Assembly: GCA_914767885.1 (NCBI GenBank)
Contig: CAJZBQ010000050.1
Location: 124,001 to 188,000, forward strand
Direction: 5' to 3'
DNA: 64,000 nt
Origin: Blepharisma stoltei
Taxonomy: Eukaryota > Ciliophora > Heterotrichea > Heterotrichida > Blepharismidae
Position numbers and translations under genes: made by a program. Below, one piece after another: positions 39,950 to 50,600 of the stretch (position 1 is the stretch's first letter; every line of letters starts with the position of its first letter). The notes below the pieces were generated by a model. That model had not been told where the DNA came from. It saw only the letters and a list, made by a program, of their open reading frames with translations, and searched no databases.

Positions 39950-40886
39950 TTATTTGCTAAAACCCTTGCCAATAGGCAAGAATTTGTTTATTATAGGGGA
40001 GTTAGTCATTATGGCCTCAGCGATTTTTCTGAAAAGCAGATCTATATTTAACGAAGATTTCGCTGAAGTCTCAAGCCATTCCATATTATGTGTTTTGCTG
40101 AATTTTTTGGCCATTGCCTCAGAAACTTGTTTATTGCTGCTGTCAGCTTTATTTCCTACCAGAAATAGAATGCAATTAGGCTCTTTTGAAATTAGGTCAT
40201 TATAGCCCTAGTCTTAATATAGCTCATGCTGTGCTGGCGACTTCTGGAACCACTTGGGGAATGGACAAACTAATTTCCTGAGGGCAAATCTCTATTATCA
40301 GGCGATTTTACACCCATGGTGTTGGCTTTGCCAACAAATGTTGTTTGTCAACACCCTGACTGATGTCAGAAGTTGTCAGTAAAACCCAAGCTATAGCAAG
40401 GCTCGGGCTATAACCCAATATGAGCATTTTTCAAATGTCTTTAAATTGGCGACATCATAGACAATAACACTGACTGAAGTATCTCTGTAATATAAAGGCA
40501 TCAATGATTTAAATCGTTCTTGACCCGCTGTGTCCCATAGGTCTAGAGCGATAGTTTTATTGATATCTAGAGGAATATTCGTCTTAAACTGTGCTGCATT
40601 TGTGTTGACGATGGATTGATGAAATTGGACTCCAAGTGTGATTTCATGAGCTTCGTCAAAAAGGTTGTAGATGTGCCGCTGGAGAATTGATGATTTTCCA
40701 ACTCCTGACTCCTTCTCTAATTAATAATAGAAAAGCCTATAATTTGTTAAAAATAATGTTAGAAAATAATAGAAAAATTTTATAAGAAAATATAAGAAAA
40801 AAAGGGATTTTAATTGATTGGGGAAATGAGTCACCTAGAAATATGACCTTATTTTCGATTTTTGAGCTGCATCTGAGGACACACAT
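39950..40886 (-). CDS. Rab-family small GTPase
   Basis: 201 residues after removing IESs at 40201-40412 and 40706-40829; length divisible by three. All G boxes are present: GDSGVGKS (P-loop), TLGVQFHQ (switch I region), WDTAGQERFKSLMPLYYR (switch II, Rab-type), GNKAD and ETSAKS. Rab GTPases control vesicle traffic. Two oddities appear. The C terminus (NKFLPIGKGFSK) has no cysteine for prenylation. The start ATG (40884-40886) lies beyond the target repeat of the adjoining SINE-like element, that is, within the element itself. If the element is removed, the frame upstream meets TAA before any ATG. An unseen intron could solve this. Confidence 0.85.
40201..40412. other. Palindromic TA-bounded IES in the Rab gene
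   Basis: Outer TA at 40201-40202 and 40411-40412, with inverted ends TAGCCCTAG / CTCGGGCTA. Inner inverted repeats include GTTGGCTTTGCCAAC. Deleting 210 bp joins KCSYWV to NDLISKEPNC in frame. Confidence 0.85.
40706..40829. other. IES with pointer TCA (TGA on +) in the Rab P-loop
   Basis: TGA on + at 40706-40708 and 40827-40829. The interior is AT-rich. Removal of 121 bp joins KVIFLGDS to GVGKSSILQ, completing the P-loop. Like the MITEs, it has a TNA triplet, here without TA. Confidence 0.83.
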
Positions 40887-41421
40887 AAAAATGGCGTGGA
40901 GAAATAACCTACCCTCTTAACACTTTTAGTCAGCGAGTCTGGGGACTTTATGGAAGGGAGAGCAGCGTTCGGTTAGTGTGTCCGGTCGGGTTTTACTCGG
41001 TTTGGTAGAGCGTGATGTCGGGCGTGCCGACCAAGGCTCATATCCAGGGCAAGTTTTACAACGAGGGAGATAGGACTTGAAAGTTGGAAAGGGATAGCCC
41101 AGGTCAGAGAGCGTTCGTATGACCAATGGGAATTTTGGGGGTAGCGCCCTAGGCTGCAAGTTTCATCTCGGTGATATTCTGGCCAGAAAATTCTCTTTTA
41201 GAATTTTTGAAAAGTAACCCTGTCGATGTACTGCACGGTGACCAGACGTTTTTCACCTCCGGGTAGCAAGTGCAAGCCATTTTGGAGGGAGCAGCACAAG
41301 CCTTAAACTGTATAATCAGACAGGTAGAAAGAAGGTGATGCAGAGCAAGGGACGTAAAAGGCCATTTGGCTGGCCAGGAGCTCCCTATAATAATATAATG
41401 TACGAATGCTCTGCATCTGAG
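40867..41421. mobile_element. GC-rich SINE-like element, family C (TSD CTGCATCTGAG)
   Basis: CTGCATCTGAG at 40867-40877 and 41411-41421. The interior is similar in order to the copy at 49359-50157 (CTCTTAACAC, AGAGCG, GGTTTTAC, TGGCCAGAAAATTCT, GGAGCA). It sits at the 5' edge of the Rab gene. Confidence 0.8.
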
Positions 41422-41476
41422 CTCTCTCTTTTATTTCTCTTTTTTCTATTGTTGCAACACATTTTTACTCCTAATA

Positions 41477-42877
41477 TTAAAAGATTAAATGAGTTGGAAT
41501 CCTATTATAGTCGCAGACCTTCGAAATAGCTCGAGACAGCGACTCATGTTTAAACTGCATCTCTTTCTCTATATCCTCCAATATCTCCTGAGAGCTCCTC
41601 CTATATCCTTCTAAATTCCTTTCAAGATCTCCTATTTTTTCACTCAAATTTTTATTTTCCCCATAAAAAGACCTTGACAGACACTCAATTTTATTCCCAA
41701 TACTCAAATTAAGGTCTCCAGTCTGAGTCAAATACGAGTCTCTTTCAAATTGCTCATGCAAAATTGAAATTTCAGCTGACAGCTTTGCAATTTTTTTTTC
41801 TTGATTTTCTATAAGTTCTTGCTGCCTTGCTGAAAGTGAGTGTTTAATTTCAGCGACTCTTTCGATGGTCTGTGTGGTTAAATTCTGCAAGACTGAATGA
41901 TCATGCTTTATTGACCCTTGATAATGTTCAAGCTGTTCTTGGATCTCACTGATTTGTTGAGCAAGCTCTTTTGAATTGATTTGGAGGGTGTCGTCATAAG
42001 TGTCAAGTCTCCGCTTATTGTCATCTCTGAGGAGGTCTAAATCTTTATCAAGCTTTTGTCGTTTGGAGTCAATGAAGTCGATTTTGTCTTTAAGGTCGAA
42101 GGATTCTTTTTTAAGCCGGTTCATGTCTATGTCATAGTTTTCTTTAAAGCTGTCAAATGTAAGGTTAAGCTTTCTGAGATCTAAGGTAAATTCTTTTAGT
42201 TCTTCAGCGTTTCTGAAACCTTTTTCCCGGGTGTCTTTGAGCTCAAATCCTAAATTGTCAAATCGTTCGTTCACAATATCAAACTTATCGTAGACTTCTC
42301 GCCGAATTTTGCTAGAAGAGGCTGAAATTAAGTCATCAAGCCTAATATTCAGCTCATTCTTCAGCTGATTGGCAGAGCTTCCAACTAAATTTTCAGTTTT
42401 CGATTCAATTTCTTTTTTACTATGAGCCAAATTTACATCCACGATATACCTATAGCTGTCGTTAAGTTCCTTTTTTAGCTGAATAATTGACTTGTTTTGT
42501 TCGGTCATTGCAGTGTCTAATACATTTATTATTTTTTCTTGTTGCTGAAGCTTAGGGGATAAAACTGAATATTCTTTCCTTGCTTCATTCAAAATTTCTT
42601 CTCGTAGATTTCCTAGCTGCCCAAGAATATTTCCTGATAAATCTTCAAAAGCAGCCTTTAGTGCGTTGATTTGAATAGACAGCTGCTGGTGATTCTAAAT
42701 AAAGATTACTTTGTAATTCATCACTTCCAACGACTCAGTGACATCAGATTCCTTTGCCAAGTTTTCTTTAAGCTCTTCAATTGCATATGTCATAGTATCA
42801 AGCTTTTCTCTGAGCTTTACTGGGTTTTTCATCTTACTCAGAGAAGATTTCGTTGGGGAGTATAGGCTTTTTCTCAT
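41477..42877 (-). CDS. Long coiled-coil protein (cytoskeletal type)
   Basis: 461 residues with one 15-nt intron (42695-42709). Apart from the first 15 residues (MRKSLYSPTKSSLSK, basic and Ser-rich), nearly the whole protein is charged helix with heptads (KLREKLDTMTYAIEELKENL, DLRKLNLTFDSFKENYDIDM, LQINSKELAQQISEIQEQLEH). A Ser/Pro head plus a single long rod resembles SF-assemblin and giardin-type fibre proteins, but I see no diagnostic motif. It likely forms filaments in the cortex or at basal bodies. No IES interrupts it. Confidence 0.65.
42695..42709 (-). other. 15-nt intron in the coiled-coil gene
   Basis: On the coding strand GTAATCTTTATTTAG. Removal joins LEVMNYK to NHQQLSIQINALK. Confidence 0.85.
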
Positions 42878-42941
42878 TTTTGTTTGAATTTCTATATTGA
42901 ATTTGATGAGAAAGCAAGGATTTATGTAAACTAATTATAAT

Positions 42942-45560
42942 CTATAAATCTAATAAATTCACATTTTGGACTTCCTTCTTTGGCTCAACTTTTTGAACCA
43001 TAGGGACACTTAAATTTGCGAGATTTTGCTTATTTTCATTATCTGGCCCAAAAAGTCCATCAGAAAAGATATTGATGCTGTCCACATAGCTGGAATTTAA
43101 ATGTTCCCTGTTTTTATTGTCGTCATATATAAGCTCTTCCTCACCAGTCTTTATTAATAAATTCCCTATTTTTGCTTGGCTACTTATACTTTCACATTGT
43201 AAAGTGTTGTAAAAGAAAATGGCAATTGAGTCTAACACATATTGAGGTCTTGCACTGTTGTGGTCACCTTCTACTATTGATAAACTCTTATCGCCTGCAT
43301 ATTTTGCATATAAATCATGGGTATGACTTGGGCTTATTAGCATGTCTCCATTAGCACAGATAAACATTGCAGGGATAAAACATTTGTTTACGTGGTCTAT
43401 AGGCTCTAAGTCATTTATATTAAACCCAGCTTTTTTTTTGATTGTTTTTCTTATCATTGACTTTGCGACTGAGACAATAAACCCAGGAATTTTTGAGTAC
43501 GTTCTTGCTAGCTCGTCTGAGAGTCGACTTAAAGAACAAAATGGGCTATCAATAACCATTCCTGCAATAGAGGGATCCCTATCTCCATGCAGAGAAATAA
43601 AATGGTGAAGGGACAGAAATTGGACTCCGAGGCACGAGCTATATGGAGCAGGTAGGACCATCTTGTTAAAGCTAAAACGAAGTCTCTGTCCTTTTTGGAT
43701 TAGGCCGTAGTCCTGCCGAAGATGAGTTTTATTTCTCCCCTGTCCTGCTATGAAGGCAAGACAGGTTTTACCTTATGGGCAGCCCTTATTGAGACGATCA
43801 GGGCACTCTAAGGCGGTGGCTCTGCCTAGGGAGCTAATCCCCTAGACAGGTGTTTCAGATCGGAACCCTTTTAATTTCCACCATTTCATCTCCAGGGGTT
43901 ATAGAGATTGCTATTGCAGAACGAAGACTAGGCAAAGGCTAATGGGCTTGCTCTCTTATGGCCAGTTTAATCGGTAAAGTTTAAGTATCTCCATGCAGTA
44001 ATGAAGTAGCTGCTCCCATACTTCTGCCCCACAATCCAATACAAGAGACTTTCCCTGAAACCCTCAAAAATTCCACCACAGTTGATATACTTAATTAATA
44101 ATTAAATTAAACTTAAAATATTTTATTATAATTCCCAATTCCTGAGCACCATGTATTCCACAGTTAACTTGAGCCTGGGCGAAACACCCCGTTTCTCGGT
44201 TTAGGGATTTTCCTCTATGGTCCAAGTCATATGGACTTTGCGAAACCTCCATTTCCAGCCAGCCAGCCTACCCAAAACTACTTACTCCCTCCCCTCCGTG
44301 AGTGAACAAAAAAATTTTGTTCACTCACCGAGGGGGGTTAATTTTTTTTTAAAAAAAAATTAATATATAAATTTTATAATAAAAAATATTTTTTTTCGAA
44401 ATTCAAAAAAATCCTAATTCGCAAAAATTGGAAAGCAAATATTAATTTAATTTATAAAATTTATGTTTTAAAAAGCAATTCGTTTAAAATTAAACAGAAT
44501 TAGCTCTAGATTTCATTATAATAATTATCATTTATATATCAATTTTTTTTTCCATAAAAAATTTGTGTATTAAAAAAATTTTTGTTCACTCACGGAGGGT
44601 GGGTTTTTTGGGCAAAAAATAGCGATTTTTCTAATGGTTTTGTTCACTCACGGAGGGGGGGAGTTAGCTTATACTAGATCGCCCTTTTCATGGTACCCTT
44701 ATCAACTGGAGAGACTGCAGACTTTGAGTTTCTTGTCTAATCTGGGCTTCCCTTTTTCCCCTAGTTCAGCATCAGGGGAAAAGCTCGACCGCTTACGCGA
44801 TTCAGGACAGCAACGAAGCAGTCTAGGCAGGCAAGCCGCCTTGCTTCTATTGGACGCCCAGCCCTGAGCCTGGGCACTACTGGCAAAAATCTGCCGCTCG
44901 ATCCACCACTAATCTGTAGAAATATTATTGGACTTCTCTCTTCAAAAAAAACCCGGCCCTTAGACAGCTCTTTGCACCAAAAAACCACGTCTAATATGCA
45001 TAGGGAACCCGCCACAGGAGGACGAGCCACTAATCATCTGCTATTTTATGTGTACTTAATTAATAAAGCACATCTCAATCATTATTTTCAAATAATTTTT
45101 TCCTCTAAATATAATAATTTTCAGCTTTCAAATTATTTTATTTAAAAAAATAATAGAAAAAATTCTAAAAATAGCATAGATCATCTCTTTCATACCAGCC
45201 AAGCGAAATAAAATCTCCTTCTGAAAGTCCTGAGCCAGAGGTATCTAAACAGAAAACTGTAATGTTCACTGGCAGAAGGACTTGAGTAGCAGTGAGTGCT
45301 TCAAGTCTCGAACTGCTGTTTCCATGGAGATAAATTACACAAGGCAGTTTTTCTGAAACTCTTTCTTCGCGGATTGGTTCAAAATGAGAGCAGGCAAGCC
45401 GAAGTCCTCGAGAATTGTAAAGATCAAGATCTGTTCGCTGAAATGTTTTATTTTCCAATGAAAATTCAGCTGGGCCGAGATCTAGGGGGTCATATACTTC
45501 TCGTGGAGGTCTGATTATTGCTTTTCAAAGTTCTTCGTAGCCTTTTTTCAAAAATGACAT
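42942..45560 (-). CDS. Alpha/beta hydrolase (ABHD17/Bem46-like)
   Basis: 373 residues after removing two IESs of 406 and 1,091 bp; the length is an exact multiple of three. Hydrolase features in order: LPCVIYLHGNSSSR (oxyanion HG), CLDTSGSGLSEGD, GLWGRSMGAATSLL (nucleophile elbow GRSMG), VIDSPFCSL, PAMFICANGDMLISPSHT (Asp) and VEGDHNSARPQ (His). The catalytic triad is therefore complete. This resembles ciliate and plant serine hydrolases of the ABHD17 depalmitoylase group, but the N-terminal Cys cluster of ABHD17 is absent. The C-terminal 80 residues are acidic and disordered. Start ATG at 45558-45560. One TGA is Trp (EELWKAI). Confidence 0.85.
43580..43998. mobile_element. SINE-like family A element as an IES (TSD TATCTCCATGCAG)
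   Basis: The 13-bp direct repeat lies at 43580-43592 and 43986-43998. The interior shares GGTGGCTCT, AGGGAGCTAATCC and CTTATGGCC with the copy at 18580. Removal of 406 bp joins SLLHGD to RDPSIAGMVIDSP next to the nucleophile elbow. Confidence 0.92.
44086..45178. mobile_element. 1.09-kb TA-bounded IES: SINE-like family B element carrying a MITE
   Basis: TA at 44086-44087 and 45177-45178; removal of 1,091 bp joins GWYERDDLS to TVVEFLRVSG. The GC-rich part (44150-45030) matches 59110-59420 (GAAACACCCC then GTTTCTCGGT; CAACTGGAGAGACT; TCTAGGCAGGCAA). A MITE interrupts it at 44282-44666. Confidence 0.82.
44282..44666. mobile_element. MITE (TNA family, TSD TTA) nested in a SINE-like element
   Basis: TTA at 44282-44284 and 44664-44666, CTCCC/GGGAG ends, four GTTCACTCACGGAGG motifs. 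The flanking family B halves join in the order seen at 59.1 kb, so the MITE inserted later. Confidence 0.92.
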
Positions 45561-45724
45561 TATTTAAATTTGTATTATAAATCGAAAAAAAATACTAAAA
45601 TTCATTGTTATGAAACTCTAAATATGCTAATAATGCTTTTAATCTTATTTTATGATGTTAAAATAAATTAATTACCAATTGTACCATTTAAATAAATTAC
45701 TTTATATTTAATTAACTCTTGAAA

Positions 45725-47596
45725 TTATTGTTCTGATACTGCCAATTCTTCTTTACCCTTCTCTTTTTCCAAAATTTTTATTTTTTCTTCCTGTTCTTTA
45801 ATAATCCTCTCTTTTTCCAGCAAATCCTCCTCATACATTTGGATTATATTTTTATAGTCCTGTGTCAAAGGTGCTTCAGTTTTCATTTTTATAATAGAAT
45901 CAAAACTTGAAGCCCCAAATAAGCTTTCTTCTCCGAATGCGAATTCCCACCATTATGGCAGATGGTGGGACCTCTGCTGTAGGAGCGACAAAAAATCAGG
46001 ACGTCAACAGAAAATAGCGTAAGCTGGGGCTTAATGCCACTTAGCGCGAAGCTAAAACGTGCAAGGGTATTGGCTGAAATAATCTCCAGCGACCCCCCTC
46101 TAATCTAATCTCTCCGAATGCAAATGACGAAGACTCCTCAGGTATTTCAACAATACTTTCTTTATGTATTTTAGGGGAGCCTATATAATTTTCTAATATA
46201 TCAGATTTACTATGCCTAGGACTGCACATTAGCATTCTTGATTTAAATTCAGAAAACACTTGCTTTATAGAATCAGCCAGCTTGCTTGGGTCTGACTCAG
46301 CTATTTGTGGCTCAATTTTATCGACTAAACTTTTTAATCTTTTATTTTCCCTTCTTATAATCCCGTTTTCTTTGGTCAAATTATCAATATTTGCAGTGAG
46401 CTCTTCATGCAAAAATTCATCTTGTTTTTGGATCTCTAAATTATCTTCAGACCTGCTTTCTTTAAGTGCAGCAATTTCTAGCTCAGCTTTTTCTTTATAT
46501 TCTGTATGCTCCTCACGCAGTTTTTGTAGCTCTAAACTTGAAATTTCCAGCTCTTTTGTAATTGAGTCAACTATTGTTTCCAATTGAGATTTTTCAAATT
46601 CTAATCTATTTATTTCTTTTTTAAATTTTTTTATGTCCTCAAACATTTGTTTGATGCTTTCAGTGTATTCTTGCTCAATTTTTATGATTTTTTCGTTATT
46701 TTTTTCTTCCTCTTCTTGGATTTTATTATAAAGTTCTGCATTTAATGCCTTGATTTTTTCCAGCTCTTCTTTTAAGCTAGCCTCTTGATTTTCACTTGTT
46801 AAGTTATTGATTTTGTTTTTAAGTTTTGCGTTTTCTTCAATTAGGCTTGAGACTTGGTTCATTTTGTTGTCCATTGAGGACTTCATAAGCCTTTCACGAC
46901 TTTCATATTTTGTAGAAATTTCGTCAAATTGCAGCTTTAATTTTTCAGCTTCTTCTTCATGCCTTTGGTTTGATTTGTGTGCTTCATCAGTAAGACGAAT
47001 ATTTTCTATCATTAGCTCTTCACATTTTTTTTGGAGTGATGCGACGCTTGCTATTTGAGATTTTAGATCATCAATTTCATCTTGATGCTTATTACACTGC
47101 ATTATTAATTTATCTCTGGTTTCCAATAGCTTAGCTTTTTCAGTCTCTAAAGATGACTTAACTTTATTTAAATCATCTTTTTCTGATAGCAATTTTTCAT
47201 GGTCAGCTGAAATTTTTGCTATTATAAAGCCTAGGTCTGCTTTTTCTTTTTCAAGTTTAGAGATTTTTTGAGGTAACTCTTCGACTTTGCTTAGCATTAA
47301 GTTTAAATCAGATTTTTCTTTTTCTAGCTTCGCTATTTTTTGTGGATATTCTTCAGCTGATATTTTATTTAGAGTTGAAGCAAGCTCAGATTTTTCTTTT
47401 TCAAGCTTGGATATCCTTTGAGGATATTCTTCATTTGAAAATTTATTCACGATAGAACCAAGCTCTGATTTTTCTTTTTCAAGTTTTGCGATTCTCTGAC
47501 TCCCCCCCCATCCTTGATCGAACGGCTCGCCATCGTTCGATCAAGGATGGCGGTTAAAAGTAAGTAATTTTTGGGAAAAAAATGTTACATATAAAA

Positions 47597-47627
<31 letters not shown>

Positions 47628-50600
47628 TTACATACTTTTAAATAGAGTATTTAATAATTATTTTTACAGCAAAAAATTGAATTAATTTCATAAATACCAA
47701 TTTTTAATATTTTGATTTTTTGGTTACCCCCCCTTTAAACTGTATAAATTTTAATTTGTTCCTTATTGAATTAAAAAATTGCAAATTTTAAAGAATCTCT
47801 ATTTTTTAGATTATTGAGTTTTTTAAGACCAGGGTGATGACTAAAGCACTTCGGATGGTTGATTTCGTAGCTTTCTGTTGTCTCAAAGCCTCTGACAACA
47901 ACTTCATTAGGCACATCTTCCCAAACTTTTGATAACCAATATATTTTTATATATATAAAAATTTGCATGATATGAAAATCGTTCGATCAAGGATGGGGGT
48001 TAATTTCCCAATTTTTAGGAATTTTTACAGTGAGTCTTTCGATCAAGGATGGGGGGGGGAGTGAGGAAAATCTTCAGATGACAAATTTTTGATTACTGAT
48101 TTTAAATCAGAATTTTCTTTTTCAAGTCTTGCAATTTTTTGAGGATATTCTTCAGCTGAAAAGTTGTTTATGACTAAATTATTTTTTATTTTTTATTAAA
48201 TTAATATATATTTTTTTTAGAAAAATAATCGTGACTAAATTAAGGTCAGATTTTTCTTTTTCAAATTTCATAAGTTTTTGGAGAAGCTCCTGTGAAGGAG
48301 CCTCAGTCTTTCGGCAATTTTCTAATTGGGATTTTATGGATTCTATTTGGTCTTTTAAAGCATTTATTTGAAGCTTTAGACTGTTATTTTCTGATTCTAA
48401 GCCGATTGATTTTTCTTTAAGCTGAAGGAAAGAAGAGACATTGCTGTTTCTAATTGACCAAGCTGTTTGAAATTTTAAAAATTTGGCCAGCAATTTGTTT
48501 GGAGCGGATAATAATTTCTCACTTTTTAATAAAATCAGTTTTAGTTGATTTTCAAAGTGACTTTGAACTGAAAGGATTTGGTTTTGGATCTGAGTTACGG
48601 TATATATTTTTTGGATAAATTTGATGTTAAGGGTATCTGCAGTTTTTTCTGTTAATTTATAAAAAAGAGCTAAATATTTTGGAGCTACTATAAAATTTAC
48701 AATTAATATTATATATTCACCAACAGCCAAAACTTTTAAATTTTTTATTTTTTCTTTTTGTTTTGCAACCTTAATTGATATAGCGCTTTCCCGAGGATGG
48801 CGCTGAATGGCGCCATCCTCGGGAAAGCCAGGAAGGCATCCACACGGGAACTGGGAGTTCCACGTGTGGATGCCATTTTGACATGTGGAAGTTTGGATCC
48901 CACATGTCAAAAATGGCATCCACACGTGGAACTCCCAGTTCCCGTGTGGATGCTTAGTTGACTTTTCCCGAGGATGGCGCTATTCCGCGCCATCCTCGGG
49001 AAAGCGCTATAACACCTTTGAGCTATCCTCTTGCAAAGGAGCTGGATTTTCGCTTTCGACATCATTTTCAATCATGAGCTCATTTTTTTCAAACTCCAAG
49101 ATCCCAAGCCTTTCTTTCAGCTCAAAAACTTCATCTGATAAGTGCTTATTTTGATTCTCATAGTTTTGCAATTGGATTTCTAATTCTTGACTAGGCTTCA
49201 ATAACTCCTCTTGTTGCTTATTTCTCCTTTCAGAGTTTTGTAGTTCAATACTTAGCTGCTGGATCTGATTTAGCAGCTCATCTTGAATTTTCCCATTTCT
49301 TTCAGAATTCTTAAGCCTTGCTTCTAGGTCCTGATTTTGCTTTTGAGTATCTTCTAGCATATACATTAAAATTGTGTGGCGAGCCAGCCACTCTCTTAAC
49401 ACCTGTAGCTGAGGAAACACAGGGAGCTTGAAGAAGGGAGGATAGCGTTCTTTACCTGGCCAGATTTTACTTGGTTTTGCAGAGCGCAATGTTGGAGGAG
49501 TGAGACCGTAGCTTATTCTAGTTAAGGTTTTACCTCTGTGAAAGGTGGATGCTCGGTTTGAAAAGGGAAAGCCCCTCAGAGTCCTCTGAACCAATTGGGA
49601 AATTTCCTAATGCAATGCCGGGAGCTGCGCCCTGGGCAGCGAGTTCCATCCCAATCAATCGACACCTTGGCCAGAAAATTCTATTTTTCGAATTTCTGGA
49701 AGAGCAGCCCAAGTCATGCGTAAGGCATGGTGACCCATTCCTCTGCACTCCAGCTAGTGTGATAGCCCATTTCTGAAGGAGCATAGGCAGACGGCAGGCA
49801 GTCGCGAAGCAAGGTGGAGATAAATACCTTTGAGGTAAATAGGGAACTTTTCAATAATCTTAACTAAGAACTAAGATTTAGTCAGTTATTAAGATAACTC
49901 ATAATAGCTCATCTTCTGTTTTCTGAAGCTTTTTACATGAAATATTACTTCTGCTCTGAATAGTGGATTTGAAGTTTCTTGATTGCTAGATCTTCATTCG
50001 CTCCAGCTTCAAAGAACACTCTTCTTCCACTACCTCGTGCCAGCGGATAATATCTCTATAGTTTAAACTTTTAGAAGAACCGAAATTCCCCTTCACTAAG
50101 CCCAAGATAAGGTAGCTACCCTTATCAGAGCACCTCCATTTTAATTGTAAACTAAGATATCTTCTAGCTGCTTTTTAATTCTTTCGAAAATTTTCAGTTT
50201 AGCTTCTAAGTCTTGATTTTGCCTCTGAATATCACCAGTTTGTTTATTAAGCCTTTCAGCAGACTGTAGCTTAGCTTCTAATTCTTGATTTTGCCTTTGT
50301 AGATCATCAAGCTGTTTACTACGCTTTTCATAGTTCTGCAGTCGTGCTGCCTGCTCTTGGTTTTGCTTTTGAAAATCATCGAATTGTTTTATGAGTTTCT
50401 CATAATTTTGAATTCTGGTTTCCAGTTCTTGATTCTGCTTGGCAAGGTCAGACTTTTCCTTTTCAGATTTTTTTGACTTGTTTTCTAGGTCTTTAATCCG
50501 TTTTTGGGCTTCTTCATTAGATTGACCCAATCCTTTCACTCTTTCACTATATTCTTCAAATACATTTTCAAGCTCTTTTTTTTCTTTAAAAATTTTCTTT

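Noticed and set aside
40926-41159. 77-residue ORF
   Set aside because: Inside SINE-like family C element; frame not kept in the related copy at 49.4 kb.
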